From Oxalobacteraceae bacterium UBA7693 (lineage in GTDB: Bacteria > Pseudomonadota > Gammaproteobacteria > Burkholderiales > Burkholderiaceae_D), in the NCBI GenBank assembly GCA_002482715.1, contig DLGN01000040.1, forward strand, positions 1-10,435: a DNA stretch of 10,435 nucleotides, read 5' to 3'. Below are positions 1 to 7,755 of this stretch, piece after piece. The position numbers were made by a program, and so were the translations under genes. Within the stretch, counting starts at the first letter, position 1, and each line of letters starts with the position of its first letter. The notes below the pieces were generated by a model that saw nothing but the letters and a program-made list of their open reading frames with translations, had not been told where the DNA came from and made no database searches.

Positions 1-15
1 TGAGATTGTTTAGTG

Positions 16-31
16 TGTAGGGCTGGTGCAA
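16..31. repeat. Short dispersed repeat, left copy
   Basis: The 16-mer tgtagggctggtgcaa recurs at 1789-1804 with one difference, and in inverted orientation at 1901-1916 with two. The surrounding 1-60 (with gcgccgtgcaatcgagc after it) resembles the 'gtagggtgggtgcaa...' type of intergenic repeat common in proteobacterial genomes. Only an end of such an element may be visible here, because the window begins close by. It lies upstream of the mrr block. Confidence 0.5.
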
Positions 32-126
32 TTAGCGCCGTGCAATCGAGCTTACGGGCTAAAATATTAAACCTACATCTTTTAACCGAAAATGAGATGG
101 GTCGTTTGGGCTCATAAGGAAAAACA

Positions 127-999
127 ATGGATCTTCCAAAATTCAATGACACTTTTTTGCCAATTCTCGATATTCTCGACGACGGGCAAATAATTACAGG
201 TAGAAAACTCATTGAACTTGTAGAGCATAAATACTACTCCGAGTTGCCCAACGAATTGTTGGATCAAACTACGAAGAGTGGTGATCGCTTAATCGAAAAT
301 CGAATCGCTTGGGGAAAGTCATACTTAAAAAAGGGTGGTATGGTTCATTACCCCCAACGAGGACATGTTCAGATCACCGAAAAGGGGAAGTCAGCCAACA
401 GAGAGTCGATCACTTTGGAGAAGATGAATGCCGATGTGATTGATTTCTATAAACCTGAAAATTCCCAAATTGAGAAGCCCGCTTCGACCCTTAGTCCTCA
501 GGATTTAATCGATAGTGGAATCGAGCAGATTGAGAGGAACGTCAAAAATGAGCTGCTTGAGAAACTCAAGAAATACGACCCTTACGCTTTTGAAAAAGTC
601 GTGTTAATTCTGCTCAGTCGAATGGGCTACGGTGAATATGTCGAAACGTCAAAGTCTCGAGATGGTGGAATTGATGGTGTGATGAATGAAGACAAGCTAG
701 GGCTAGAAAAAATATACATTCAAGCCAAACGATTTACGGAAAACAAAGTTCAAGAAACAGACATTAGAAACTTTATTGGTGCGATGAGTGGCGATACGAC
801 TAAAGGCATTTTCGTGACAACGACGGACTTTGCAGAAAGCGCCAAGAAAAAGGCAAATGACGCTCACCATAAGATCATTCTCATCGACGGCGTTCGGCTT
901 GTTGATCTTATGTACAAATATGGAGTCGGTGTCCAAACAAAAAATTCATATGAAGTAAAGGCAGTTGATATCGATTTTTTCGAGACGGAAGATGTCTAA
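127..999 (+). CDS. mrr: Mrr-type restriction endonuclease (type IV-like)
   Basis: Predicted DNA endonuclease of the Mrr family; members cut foreign, usually methylated, DNA in the cytoplasm. The 290 residues have the two family domains. An N-terminal winged-helix Mrr_N region (about 1-95) includes the GKSYLKKGGMVHYPQRG stretch and a following basic turn. A C-terminal Mrr_cat nuclease domain (about 150-275) opens with the helix AFEKVVLILLSRMGYG (Glu156). It carries the active-site core RDGGIDG (Asp179, Asp183) and the QAKR strand (Gln199, Lys201), which is the Mrr version of PD-(D/E)xK. The later motifs GIFVTTTDFAESAKKKA and IILIDGVRLVDLM are also typical. The length is close to E. coli Mrr. 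Start 127 has an AAGGA 6 nt upstream. No methyltransferase or specificity subunit is present, so a solitary type IV role is the best reading. Its target modification cannot be read from sequence. Confidence 0.92.
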   Translation: MDLPKFNDTFLPILDILDDGQIITGRKLIELVEHKYYSELPNELLDQTTKSGDRLIENRIAWGKSYLKKGGMVHYPQRGHVQITEKGKSANRESITLEKMNADVIDFYKPENSQIEKPASTLSPQDLIDSGIEQIERNVKNELLEKLKKYDPYAFEKVVLILLSRMGYGEYVETSKSRDGGIDGVMNEDKLGLEKIYIQAKRFTENKVQETDIRNFIGAMSGDTTKGIFVTTTDFAESAKKKANDAHHKIILIDGVRLVDLMYKYGVGVQTKNSYEVKAVDIDFFETEDV

Positions 1000-1047
1000 C
1001 AGACGGGTGGATGAAACCCGCGCGGTACACTTTGGAAAGGACATGCC

Positions 1048-1755
1048 ATGCATAAAAGCGTAAAGGGATTCATCGTAGTTACCCTCTTTTTCGGAGGCAT
1101 ATGGTCGCACGCGGCGAATCCAAGCGAGCAAATTCAGATTATGTCCACTGGACAATATCATGGTGACGAAATTACAGCTCGGTTTGGTATAGTGAGGGGA
1201 TGGTTCGCGCTCATTGTTTCAGATAAACAAGCAGAGCTTGTACCGAGCTCGCCTAAAATAAGCCGAGTGTTCGATCCCGTTGTAGACGACGAAGAAATTA
1301 AGTCAAGCTATAGCGGGAAACTGGTGGAGGACACTCAACACGATCTGCTTCTGATGATAAAGGCAAGCTGGCTAAAGACCGGTCCAATAGTGCAAGCTAA
1401 ACTGACAGAAAATCGGCAAGGATTTGCTTGGAATGATATCCATTTCAACATGGTTCACGTATGCGGAAAAGCAAGCTCTAAAGATAGTCTATTGCAATGC
1501 AAAGTTGAATTAAGTGACGGCAAGAGTCGACAATTTATCATCGATACCGCTGAACCCAATCAAGACTACAGTGACGAGTTCGCCAGCACTGTTGAGATCG
1601 TTTGGGCTGGTGACATTGACCGCGATGGCAAGCCTGATTTTATTCTTCTCAATACTCACTACAATGGCGAAAATACTCAGTTATTTTTATCGTCTAAAGC
1701 CGAAAAAAAGAATTTTGTGAAATCAGTTGCTAGGGTTTATCGCGTTGGTTGTTAA
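1048..1755 (+). CDS. Secreted hypothetical protein with GDIDRDGKPD loop
   Basis: Function unknown. The 235-residue product starts with a clear signal peptide: a short basic start (MHKSVKG), a hydrophobic core, then a likely cut near SHA-A at residues 22-23, so it is probably periplasmic or exported. The C-terminal third holds GDIDRDGKPDFILL (Asp189, 191, 193, 197). This DxDxDG loop is shared with FG-GAP/VCBS-like and EF-hand Ca-binding loops, and is followed by an LFLSSKAEKK stretch and a terminal Gly-Cys. From memory, this tail (aspartate loop, LFLSS, ending in GC) recurs in a family of uncharacterised proteobacterial proteins. Two internal cysteines (VHVCGK, LLQCKVE) plus the terminal one could form a disulfide in the periplasm. 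AAAGGA lies 6 nt before the ATG. It begins 48 nt after mrr on the same strand and may be co-transcribed; nothing shows a shared function. Confidence 0.75.
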   Translation: MHKSVKGFIVVTLFFGGIWSHAANPSEQIQIMSTGQYHGDEITARFGIVRGWFALIVSDKQAELVPSSPKISRVFDPVVDDEEIKSSYSGKLVEDTQHDLLLMIKASWLKTGPIVQAKLTENRQGFAWNDIHFNMVHVCGKASSKDSLLQCKVELSDGKSRQFIIDTAEPNQDYSDEFASTVEIVWAGDIDRDGKPDFILLNTHYNGENTQLFLSSKAEKKNFVKSVARVYRVGC

Positions 1756-1788
1756 TTCATGAGTGCGCACATTTCCGATCGTTAGCCA

Positions 1789-1916
1789 TGTAGGGCAGGT
1801 GCAACCCCGAGCTGTAAATCAACCTAGTGATTTAGATTTCAAATATTTTTTGACCAATGAAGATACCGTCACGAAATTCTGAAAATTCTTGCGGCGCGGG
1901 TTGCACCTTCCCTACG
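1789..1916. repeat. Palindromic intergenic element with inverted ends
   Basis: The left arm (gtagggcaggtgcaaccc, 1790-1807) and right arm (1898-1915) are inverted copies matching at 17 of 18 positions. They enclose about 90 nt of AT-rich sequence with no open frame of note. The arms match the repeat at 16-31. The shape (short terminal inverted repeats, small non-coding centre, intergenic position) fits a MITE-like or REP-type element. No target duplication was identified with confidence. Confidence 0.6.
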
Positions 1917-1933
1917 TATTTGATCTTCAAACA

Positions 1934-1965
1934 AAAAAGCGCTTCGAAACCTCGAAGCGCTTTTT
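1934..1965. terminator. Bidirectional rho-independent terminator
   Basis: A perfect 10-bp stem, agcgcttcga (1938-1947) against tcgaagcgct (1952-1961), has a 4-nt loop (aacc). It is flanked by an A-run on the left (1933-1938) and a T-run on the right (1961-1965), so it can work in both directions. It sits 28 nt past the valS stop codon and most likely terminates valS; it would also stop transcription arriving from the mrr side. Confidence 0.88.
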
Positions 1966-1992
1966 GCATTTACAACCCAACTAAAAACCAAA

Positions 1993-4812
1993 TCACCCCA
2001 ACTTAGCAAACGACTCCTGCATCTTACTCAAAGTCGCAGAGAAGCCCGCAACGCGTTCTTTCTCCTGTTCGACAACCGCTGCTGGAGCACGTGCCACAAA
2101 ACTTTCGTTGCTGAGTTTAGCTTGAGCTTTGTTGATTTCGGCTTCGAGTTTTGCCATTTCTTTCGAGAGGCGTTCGCGTTCTGCGGCGACGTCGATTTCT
2201 ACTTTTAACATCAGCTTGGTTTCACCGACGATGGAGACTGGCGCTGGTGAGTCTGGCAATACATCGACGATCTGGACTTCAGATAATTTCGCCAAGGCTG
2301 CCATGTATGGTGCGTAGCTTTCCATGCGTGCTTTGTCAGCAGCATTCGCCGGTTGCAATAACAGCGGTACGCGTACGGCTGGTGACAATTGCATTTCACC
2401 ACGCAAGTTACGGCAAGCATCGGTGGCGGCTTTGAGGCCGGTCATCCAGATTTCTGCTGCTTCATCGATCGCTTCTTTGTTCACCAATGGATAAGCTTGC
2501 ATCATGATGGAGTCGCCCTCGGCTTTGAGCGTTTTTCCTGCCAATGGTGCTACCGTTTGCCATAATGCTTCGGTGACGAAAGGGATCACTGGGTGTGCCA
2601 TACGTAGCGTGACTTCTAACACGCGTAACAAAGTACGACGTGTTGCACGTTGCTGCGCTGGTGTGCCTTGTTGTACTTGGACTTTTGCTACTTCCAAATA
2701 CCAATCGCAGTATTCATCCCATACAAACTTGTAAATGGCGGAGGCGATATTGTCGAAGCGGTAGTCAGCAAAACCTTTTTCTAATTCTGCTTCTGTACGT
2801 TGCAGCGTGGAGATGATCCATTTGTCAGCTTGTGAATAGTCCAGATCATTGTCTGTCGGTGTGCCTGTGAAACCGCAATCCTGACCTTCGGTGTTCATCA
2901 AGACAAAGCGTGTCGCGTTCCACAATTTGTTGCAGAAGTTACGATAACCATCGCAGCGACCTAAATCGAAATTGATGTTGCGGCCGAGTGAGGCATAGCT
3001 TGCCATCGTGAAGCGCAGAGCGTCTGTGCCGTAGGCAGGAATGCCGTCAGCGAATTCTTTGCGCGTGGCTTTGTCGATGCTGGCTGCTTGTTTTGGATTC
3101 ATTAAGCCAATGGTGCGTTTTGCTGCCAAGTCATCGACGCTGATACCGTCGATCAAATCGATAGGGTCTAAGGTATTGCCTTTGGACTTGGACATTTTTT
3201 GGCCGCTAGAATCGCGCACCAAGCCGTGCACATAGACCGTGTGGAATGGCACCTTGCCAGTGAAGTGCGCGGTCATCATGACCATACGCGCTACCCAGAA
3301 GAAGATGATGTCAAAGCCAGTTACCAACACAGAAGATGGTAAGAACAGTTTCGCATCAACGGTGAGTTCTGGCCAACCCATGGTGGAGAATGGTACTAAA
3401 GCAGACGAGAACCAGGTATCGAGTACGTCGTTGTCACGGTTTAAAGCGCCCGTGTAACCAGCAGCAGCAGCTTTTGCTTTGGCTTCTGCTTCATCGCGCG
3501 CGACGAAAATTTCACCGTTCCCACCATACCATGCTGGGATTTGATGACCCCACCACAATTGGCGAGAGATACACCAGTCTTGAATATTGTTCAGCCATTG
3601 GTTGTAAGTGGTGCTCCAGTTTTCTGGTACGAATTTCACTTCACCATTCGCCACTTTTTCGAGTGCGACTTCGGCAATCGATTTGCCTGGGAAGTGCGTT
3701 CCTTCAGGCGCAGCTTTGCTCATCGCCATAAACCATTGATCGGTCAACATCGGTTCGATCACGACGTTCGTGCGGTCGCCACGTGGCACCATCAATTTGT
3801 GTGGCTTTACAGATTCGAGCAAACCTTGCGCATCGAGATCGGCGACCATTTGTTTACGTGCGACGAAGCGATCCATGCCTTGATAAACTGCCGGGCCATT
3901 CTCATTGATCTTGGCATCTAAAGTTAAGATGCTGATCAATGCCAAATTGTGACGTTGGCCAACGGCGTAATCGTTGAAGTCATGTGCTGGTGTGATCTTC
4001 ACACAGCCAGTGCCGAACTCTTTGTCGACATAGCTATCGGCGATGACGGGGATTTCACGATCGGTCAAAGGCAGTTTCAGCATCTTGCCGACGAAAGCGG
4101 TGTAACGCTCATCGGTTGGATCAACCGCTACCGCCACGTCACCTAACAAAGTTTCTGGACGTGTCGTCGCGACTGTCAAATGACCGCTGCCGTCTGCGAA
4201 TGGATAACGGATGTGCCACATCGAGCCGTCTTCTTCTTCCGATACGACTTCCAAATCCGATACTGCTGTACCCAAGACTGGGTCCCAGTTCACCAAACGT
4301 TTGCCGCGATAGATCAAGCCTTGCTCTACCAAACGTACGAAGACTTCTGTGACGGTTTTCGAACGTTCTGCATCCATCGTGAAGTATTCACGATTCCAAT
4401 CAGCAGACGCGCCCATGCGGCGCATTTGACCAGTGATGGTGGAGCCAGATTTTTCTTTCCATTCCCAGACTTTTTCTAAGAATTTTTCGCGGCCTAAATC
4501 GTGACGAGAAATCTTTTGTGCATCGAGCTGACGTTCCACCACGATTTGCGTTGCGATACCGGCGTGATCGGTGCCTGGTACCCATGCCGTGTTATGGCCG
4601 CGCATACGGTAGTAACGCGTCAAGCCATCCATAATCGTTTGGTTGAACGCATGACCCATGTGCAAAGTGCCAGTGACGTTGGGTGGCGGCAGTTGGATAC
4701 TAAATGAAGGTTTGGATTCATCGGTAGACGCGGCGAAGTATCCGCGCTTTTCCCATTCGGTACGCCAAAAGGATTCGATGTTGGCGGGTTCAAAAGACTT
4801 AGCTAATTCCAT
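1993..4812 (-). CDS. valS: Valyl-tRNA synthetase
   Basis: Class I aminoacyl-tRNA synthetase that joins valine to tRNA(Val) using ATP in the cytoplasm and hydrolyses mischarged Thr-tRNA. The 939 residues match the usual bacterial ValRS size (E. coli 951). Visible signatures in order: the HIGH motif as HMGH (51-54) in PPNVTGTLHMGHAF; the CP1 editing domain with TTRPETLLGD (216-225) and PAHDFND (275-281, Asp278); the CISRQLWWGHQIPAWY and DTWFSSAL elements; the KMSKS loop exactly as KMSKS (539-543); an anticodon-binding helical domain (about 690-830) including NFCNKLWNATRF just before it; and a C-terminal coiled-coil arm (about 875-939) rich in Glu/Lys/Ala with the FVARAP motif. ATG 4812 has GAGAG about 12 nt upstream, a little far. 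No damage is seen. Both genes next to it (mrr block and GGDEF gene) are unrelated in function. Confidence 0.98.
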   Translation of the reverse strand: MELAKSFEPANIESFWRTEWEKRGYFAASTDESKPSFSIQLPPPNVTGTLHMGHAFNQTIMDGLTRYYRMRGHNTAWVPGTDHAGIATQIVVERQLDAQKISRHDLGREKFLEKVWEWKEKSGSTITGQMRRMGASADWNREYFTMDAERSKTVTEVFVRLVEQGLIYRGKRLVNWDPVLGTAVSDLEVVSEEEDGSMWHIRYPFADGSGHLTVATTRPETLLGDVAVAVDPTDERYTAFVGKMLKLPLTDREIPVIADSYVDKEFGTGCVKITPAHDFNDYAVGQRHNLALISILTLDAKINENGPAVYQGMDRFVARKQMVADLDAQGLLESVKPHKLMVPRGDRTNVVIEPMLTDQWFMAMSKAAPEGTHFPGKSIAEVALEKVANGEVKFVPENWSTTYNQWLNNIQDWCISRQLWWGHQIPAWYGGNGEIFVARDEAEAKAKAAAAGYTGALNRDNDVLDTWFSSALVPFSTMGWPELTVDAKLFLPSSVLVTGFDIIFFWVARMVMMTAHFTGKVPFHTVYVHGLVRDSSGQKMSKSKGNTLDPIDLIDGISVDDLAAKRTIGLMNPKQAASIDKATRKEFADGIPAYGTDALRFTMASYASLGRNINFDLGRCDGYRNFCNKLWNATRFVLMNTEGQDCGFTGTPTDNDLDYSQADKWIISTLQRTEAELEKGFADYRFDNIASAIYKFVWDEYCDWYLEVAKVQVQQGTPAQQRATRRTLLRVLEVTLRMAHPVIPFVTEALWQTVAPLAGKTLKAEGDSIMMQAYPLVNKEAIDEAAEIWMTGLKAATDACRNLRGEMQLSPAVRVPLLLQPANAADKARMESYAPYMAALAKLSEVQIVDVLPDSPAPVSIVGETKLMLKVEIDVAAERERLSKEMAKLEAEINKAQAKLSNESFVARAPAAVVEQEKERVAGFSATLSKMQESFAKLG

Positions 4813-4895
4813 GATATGTGCAAACTCTCAGTTAGTACGAACGCAAGCTTTGAAGAAGATGCCTAGGTTCGGGTATTGGTATGGCGAAACCCTTG

Positions 4896-4901
4896 ATTAT
4901 A
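4896..4901 (-). promoter_or_regulatory. Candidate valS -10 box (TATAAT)
   Basis: On the minus strand a perfect TATAAT lies about 85 nt before the valS ATG. The -35 position (about 17 nt further up, tctggt) is a poor match to TTGACA, so this is a weak call resting on the -10 box and its location. Confidence 0.35.
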
Positions 4902-5327
4902 AATGAGTGTGTCGTGTTACCAGAAATAATCGCGCTGATTTTCTACTGCGGATGGGGCAAATTTTCGATTGCGATGTTCAATTGTGTGTTTTGTCTTGTA
5001 GAAGACATTTTGTGATGAAGAATGTTGGAGATGGTTTTGGGCTGAAATATGCGTTTGATATGTGTTTGAAATATGGAGTAAGTAATTTAAAAAGCAATAT
5101 TGAAAATGGATCTAAAAAAACTGTTAAAAATAGTTTAATAGGTAGCGGAAGTCGTGTAATCCCTCTAAATCTGTCGCATATTCGAGAGAGTCTAACAAAA
5201 AAAAGCAATGATGCTTTTGGGAAAATGCTAGCATAGATGCCTCTGCACATTAGAAAAATAGACAGGCAAACTGCGCCAGGTTCTTTGACCGCGAATGCAT
5301 TTTTCGTGCGCACAAAAGTAACGTGAA

Positions 5328-5336
5328 CGAGGTGAT
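5328..5336 (+). promoter_or_regulatory. Ribosome binding site of the GGDEF gene
   Basis: The sequence cgaggtgat is a near-perfect match to the 16S anti-Shine-Dalgarno, 6 nt ahead of ATG 5343. It fixes that start, which also gives a proper export signal. Confidence 0.7.
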
Positions 5337-5342
5337 AAACGC

Positions 5343-7502
5343 ATGAAACACTTTTTCCATCTATCTGCTGTACTCAGCAACAGACAAGTAAGTGTTTTTA
5401 GTGGCTTAAAACATTATGTTTTATGGCAAATTTTTGCGATTATCGTATTGATCAGTCTGTCTTTCGCAGCGAAGGCTGACCAAGCCGGCGATCAAGCGCT
5501 CATGCAAGAGCTTGATACGATACAAACTTTGTCCGATCGAAATAATGAAGAGGGTTTGCGTCAATTATTAGCGTTTAAGAACAAACTTCCGGCAGATACT
5601 TCGCCTGCAATTCGTCTCGAAATTTTATCCGTGTTGAGTAGTTTGTATTTTGATGCGGGCAATACGAAACTGGGCAAGCAAACTATCAAAGAGTTGGAAG
5701 ATCTTGCTAAACAGGTCAAGCTAAAAGATGCCTTATTAATTTTAGAGATTTATGAAGCCTATGATATTTTTGAAAAATCCGGTTTCGCAACCGCTGTTGC
5801 TCATTTAGAGAAGTTGGCCGATGTTGTTGCCAATAGTAACAACGTCAATGCACAGTTTCGTTATCGCGCCACTTTAGCGGTTTTTTATAGTAGTAACTTC
5901 CGCTTTGATCAGGCGCTCAAGCAGTATTTGGATATGCTCAAATTGAGCGATCAGCTTCCGCGTCGGCAAGTGCAGGCCAAAATGGCGACTTGGGGATTAA
6001 TTTCAGGTTTATATCTGCAAATGAAAGATCCTGAAAAAGCCTTAACTGCCACGACCGAGGCGCTCTCGGTTTCTTCGGCCAGCCTTGCTCCAAAAGCTTT
6101 TGTAGAGATCTCGATTTCTCGTGGGGTTGCATTGAGCAGCCTGAAACGCAATGACGAAGCATTGAAAGAATATGAAAATGCTTTGAAAGTTGCGCAAGAA
6201 GAAAAGCTGCCGTATTTTGTCGCGTTGGCTTTGTTCAATATCGCAGACCAATACCTGATTAAAAAAGATTACAAGCGAGCAGAATCGTATGCCCGTGACG
6301 CGATGACAAAGTCAGAGGCCATGGAAGACAGTTGGGGGATCGCTGGTGCTAAAGTCAATCTTGGGTTGGCGCTGGGCTATCAAGGCAAGACCAAGCCAGG
6401 TGGCGATTTAGTCAAAGAAAGCATCGATTTTTTTGATAAGAATCACGCGAAATCCGACGTGGAAACAATTATTGGTGAGCTCTCGCACATGTACGAAGCG
6501 GCTGGCTTATATAAAGAAGCTTTGGAACAAGTGCGTCAGCAACAAAAACTCAGTGACGAGATTTTTCAATCCGATCGCGCCAAAGCAGTTGCCGCTTTGC
6601 AGGAAGAATTTGATAGCGAACAAAGAAAACGGCAGATCGAGATTTTGGCGAAAGACAATGCCTTAAAAGATGCGGATATTAAAAACCACCGCTTGCAACA
6701 TATGGTCGCTTTGCTTGCTTCGTTGGTCGGCATCCTTGCAGGATGTTTTATCTATATGCTGTATCGTCGTAGCAAAAAGTTGAATGAGCAATTGCAAGAA
6801 GTGAATTCGCAATTGGAATTCCATGCCGTACGCGATGCTTTAACTGGCTTACATAATCGTCGTTCATTTATTAATTTGATGGTGAATCGCACTGGTCGGG
6901 TTGAGAATGAACGTCGAGAAGGTTCTTATCGTAATCCTGATTGCATGGTGTTGATGGATATCGATCACTTCAAAAATATCAATGATACTTGGGGACACGC
7001 GGTTGGTGACGTCGTTTTAAAAGAAGTGGCTGCACGCTTGAAAGCTGTGGTGCGTGATGAAGATATGGTGATGCGGTGGGGTGGGGAAGAATTCTTAATT
7101 TATTCACCGAAATCTAATCCTGAACAAATTACGAGCTTGGTAGAGCGTGTGTTACGGGCCATAGGCGAAAAGCCATTTACACATGAGGCTTTGGTCATTC
7201 CTGTTACCGTTACAGCGGGCTTCATTTCTGTGCCATTCTCAGATGTGCCAGAGGAGTTTTGTGATTGGGAACGTGCATTGCAAATTGCCGACATGGCTTT
7301 GTATCTGGGCAAAACACATGGTCGAAATCGCGCCTATGGCTTGGCGCGATTATTGGTGTCGCATGAAGATGCATTGCCAACTTTAACTCATGATTTGGCT
7401 GCCGCGATCAAAGATAATATGGTGGAAATTATCGAGGTTCTCGGGCCGCTACAAGATCTGGCTCCGATCACAGTGAGCGGCTATCAAGCTGCTACGCAAT
7501 AA
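5343..7502 (+). CDS. TPR-containing membrane diguanylate cyclase (GGDEF)
   Basis: Predicted to make cyclic di-GMP from two GTP. The 719 residues divide as follows. An N-terminal signal peptide or anchor has its hydrophobic core at about 27-42 and a likely cut after AKA (45). A periplasmic helical sensor domain (about 46-400) has TPR-like repeats, for instance NDEALKEYENALKVAQ, KDYKRAESYARDAM and GLYKEALEQVRQQ. A charged coiled-coil linker spans about 410-453. One membrane helix lies at about 454-476 (MVALLASLVGILAGCFIYML) and ends in YRRSKK, which sets the inside face. A GGDEF domain occupies about 498-665. The domain has DALTGLHNRRSF (from 498), MDIDHFKNINDTWGHAVGD (metal Asp539), and the active loop RWGGEEF with GGEEF at 580-584. 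RDED at 571-574 lies exactly five residues before GGEEF and so matches the RxxD product-inhibition site. Catalysis and feedback control therefore both look intact. No EAL domain. The sensed signal is unknown. Confidence 0.92.
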   Translation: MKHFFHLSAVLSNRQVSVFSGLKHYVLWQIFAIIVLISLSFAAKADQAGDQALMQELDTIQTLSDRNNEEGLRQLLAFKNKLPADTSPAIRLEILSVLSSLYFDAGNTKLGKQTIKELEDLAKQVKLKDALLILEIYEAYDIFEKSGFATAVAHLEKLADVVANSNNVNAQFRYRATLAVFYSSNFRFDQALKQYLDMLKLSDQLPRRQVQAKMATWGLISGLYLQMKDPEKALTATTEALSVSSASLAPKAFVEISISRGVALSSLKRNDEALKEYENALKVAQEEKLPYFVALALFNIADQYLIKKDYKRAESYARDAMTKSEAMEDSWGIAGAKVNLGLALGYQGKTKPGGDLVKESIDFFDKNHAKSDVETIIGELSHMYEAAGLYKEALEQVRQQQKLSDEIFQSDRAKAVAALQEEFDSEQRKRQIEILAKDNALKDADIKNHRLQHMVALLASLVGILAGCFIYMLYRRSKKLNEQLQEVNSQLEFHAVRDALTGLHNRRSFINLMVNRTGRVENERREGSYRNPDCMVLMDIDHFKNINDTWGHAVGDVVLKEVAARLKAVVRDEDMVMRWGGEEFLIYSPKSNPEQITSLVERVLRAIGEKPFTHEALVIPVTVTAGFISVPFSDVPEEFCDWERALQIADMALYLGKTHGRNRAYGLARLLVSHEDALPTLTHDLAAAIKDNMVEIIEVLGPLQDLAPITVSGYQAATQ

Positions 7503-7514
7503 AAACGAAGTATT

Positions 7515-7544
7515 TGGTAATTTAATTCAATCGCAGATATAATG
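7515..7544 (+). promoter_or_regulatory. Candidate sigma70 promoter of the thiC operon
   Basis: A perfect -10 TATAAT (7539-7544) follows a partial -35 ttggta (7515-7520, 4 of 6 to TTGACA) with 18 nt spacing. Transcription would begin near 7551, about 30 nt before the TPP aptamer, as expected for a riboswitch leader. It lies just after the GGDEF stop codon, and no terminator was found between the two genes, so some readthrough from that gene is possible. Confidence 0.5.
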
Positions 7545-7580
7545 CGGCGGCAATATTACTATTGCTAATGATTTTTAAAC

Positions 7581-7661
7581 GCTAGGGGTCCTGACAAGTT
7601 TGTTTTTGTCGGGTGAGAAATACCCTTGAACCTGATCTGGATAATGCCAGCGAAGGGAAGC
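7581..7661 (+). ncRNA. TPP riboswitch (THI element) aptamer
   Basis: Binds thiamin pyrophosphate in the mRNA leader and turns down thiC expression when TPP is plentiful. The conserved cores are present: aggggt (7584-7589), tgagaaataccc (7614-7625), gaacctgatctgg (7628-7640), and ataatgccagcgaaggga (7641-7658). Helices can be drawn: P1 gct/agc (7581-7583 with 7659-7661, short); P2 gggt/accc (7586-7589 with 7622-7625); P3 8 bp (7590-7597 with 7606-7613, one G-U); and P5 ctgg/ccag (7637-7640 with 7647-7650) with the usual ataatg loop. The base just before UGAGA is G rather than the usual C, matched by C7590 on the other side of P3. Confidence 0.96.
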
Positions 7662-7673
7662 AGCCAAAGCCGT

Positions 7674-7702
7674 GATGCCACCTGAATGTGAGGTGTGTCA
7701 TC
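7674..7702 (+). other. Leader hairpin between aptamer and thiC start
   Basis: The pairs gatg (7674-7677) with catc (7699-7702) and cacct (7679-7683) with aggtg (7691-7695) form an interrupted stem with a 7-nt loop. It is not followed by a T-run, so it is not a terminator. It may be a spacer in the riboswitch expression platform. Modest evidence. Confidence 0.35.
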
Positions 7703-7716
7703 GCTCAAATTGGAAA

Positions 7717-7755
7717 CTCCTTTGCTGGCTCCGCGCCATCAATAAAGCAAAGGAG
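7717..7755 (+). promoter_or_regulatory. Shine-Dalgarno-sequestering hairpin of thiC
   Basis: The segment ctcctttgct (7717-7726) is perfectly complementary over 10 bp to agcaaaggag (7746-7755), which contains the thiC ribosome site (aaggag, 7750-7755) 4 nt before ATG 7760. A second overlapping anti-SD, ggctcc (7727-7732), can instead pair with ggagcc (7752-7757). No T-run follows, so control is most likely at translation initiation rather than by termination. In the family's usual logic, TPP binding would favour this hairpin and block ribosomes. Confidence 0.7.

Larger units (their letters stand above)
4813..5342. other. 530-nt divergent intergenic region, no convincing gene
   Basis: This region separates the divergent valS and GGDEF genes. 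The part from about 5040 to 5220 is clearly AT-rich by eye. Open frames of about 110 codons exist on both strands (4907-5236 forward, 4978-5313 reverse), but neither shows a recognisable motif, a good ribosome site, or the codon texture of its neighbours. Small hairpins occur at 4992-5007 (tgtctt/aagaca) and 5201-5218 (aaaagca/tgctttt). It presumably holds the promoters of both flanking genes; only the valS -10 candidate could be placed. Confidence 0.5.

Noticed and set aside
3390..3921. Forward-strand open frames up to about 126 codons inside valS
   Set aside because: They are antisense shadows of a strongly conserved gene, with no recognisable protein features.
5197..5218. Minus-strand terminator made of aaaagcatcattgctttttttt
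   Set aside because: The stem has only two G-C pairs and there is no minus-strand gene upstream that would end here.
4907..5313. Open frames of about 110 codons on both strands between valS and the GGDEF gene
   Set aside because: No motif, poor or absent ribosome sites, and they overlap each other antisense; they look like chance openings in AT-rich DNA.
5230..5342. Possible c-di-GMP (GEMM) riboswitch ahead of the GGDEF gene, suggested by caggcaaactg near 5270
   Set aside because: The second conserved parts of GEMM (the acGCAAAGcc block and the GNRA/receptor helix) could not be found, so a short match is not enough.
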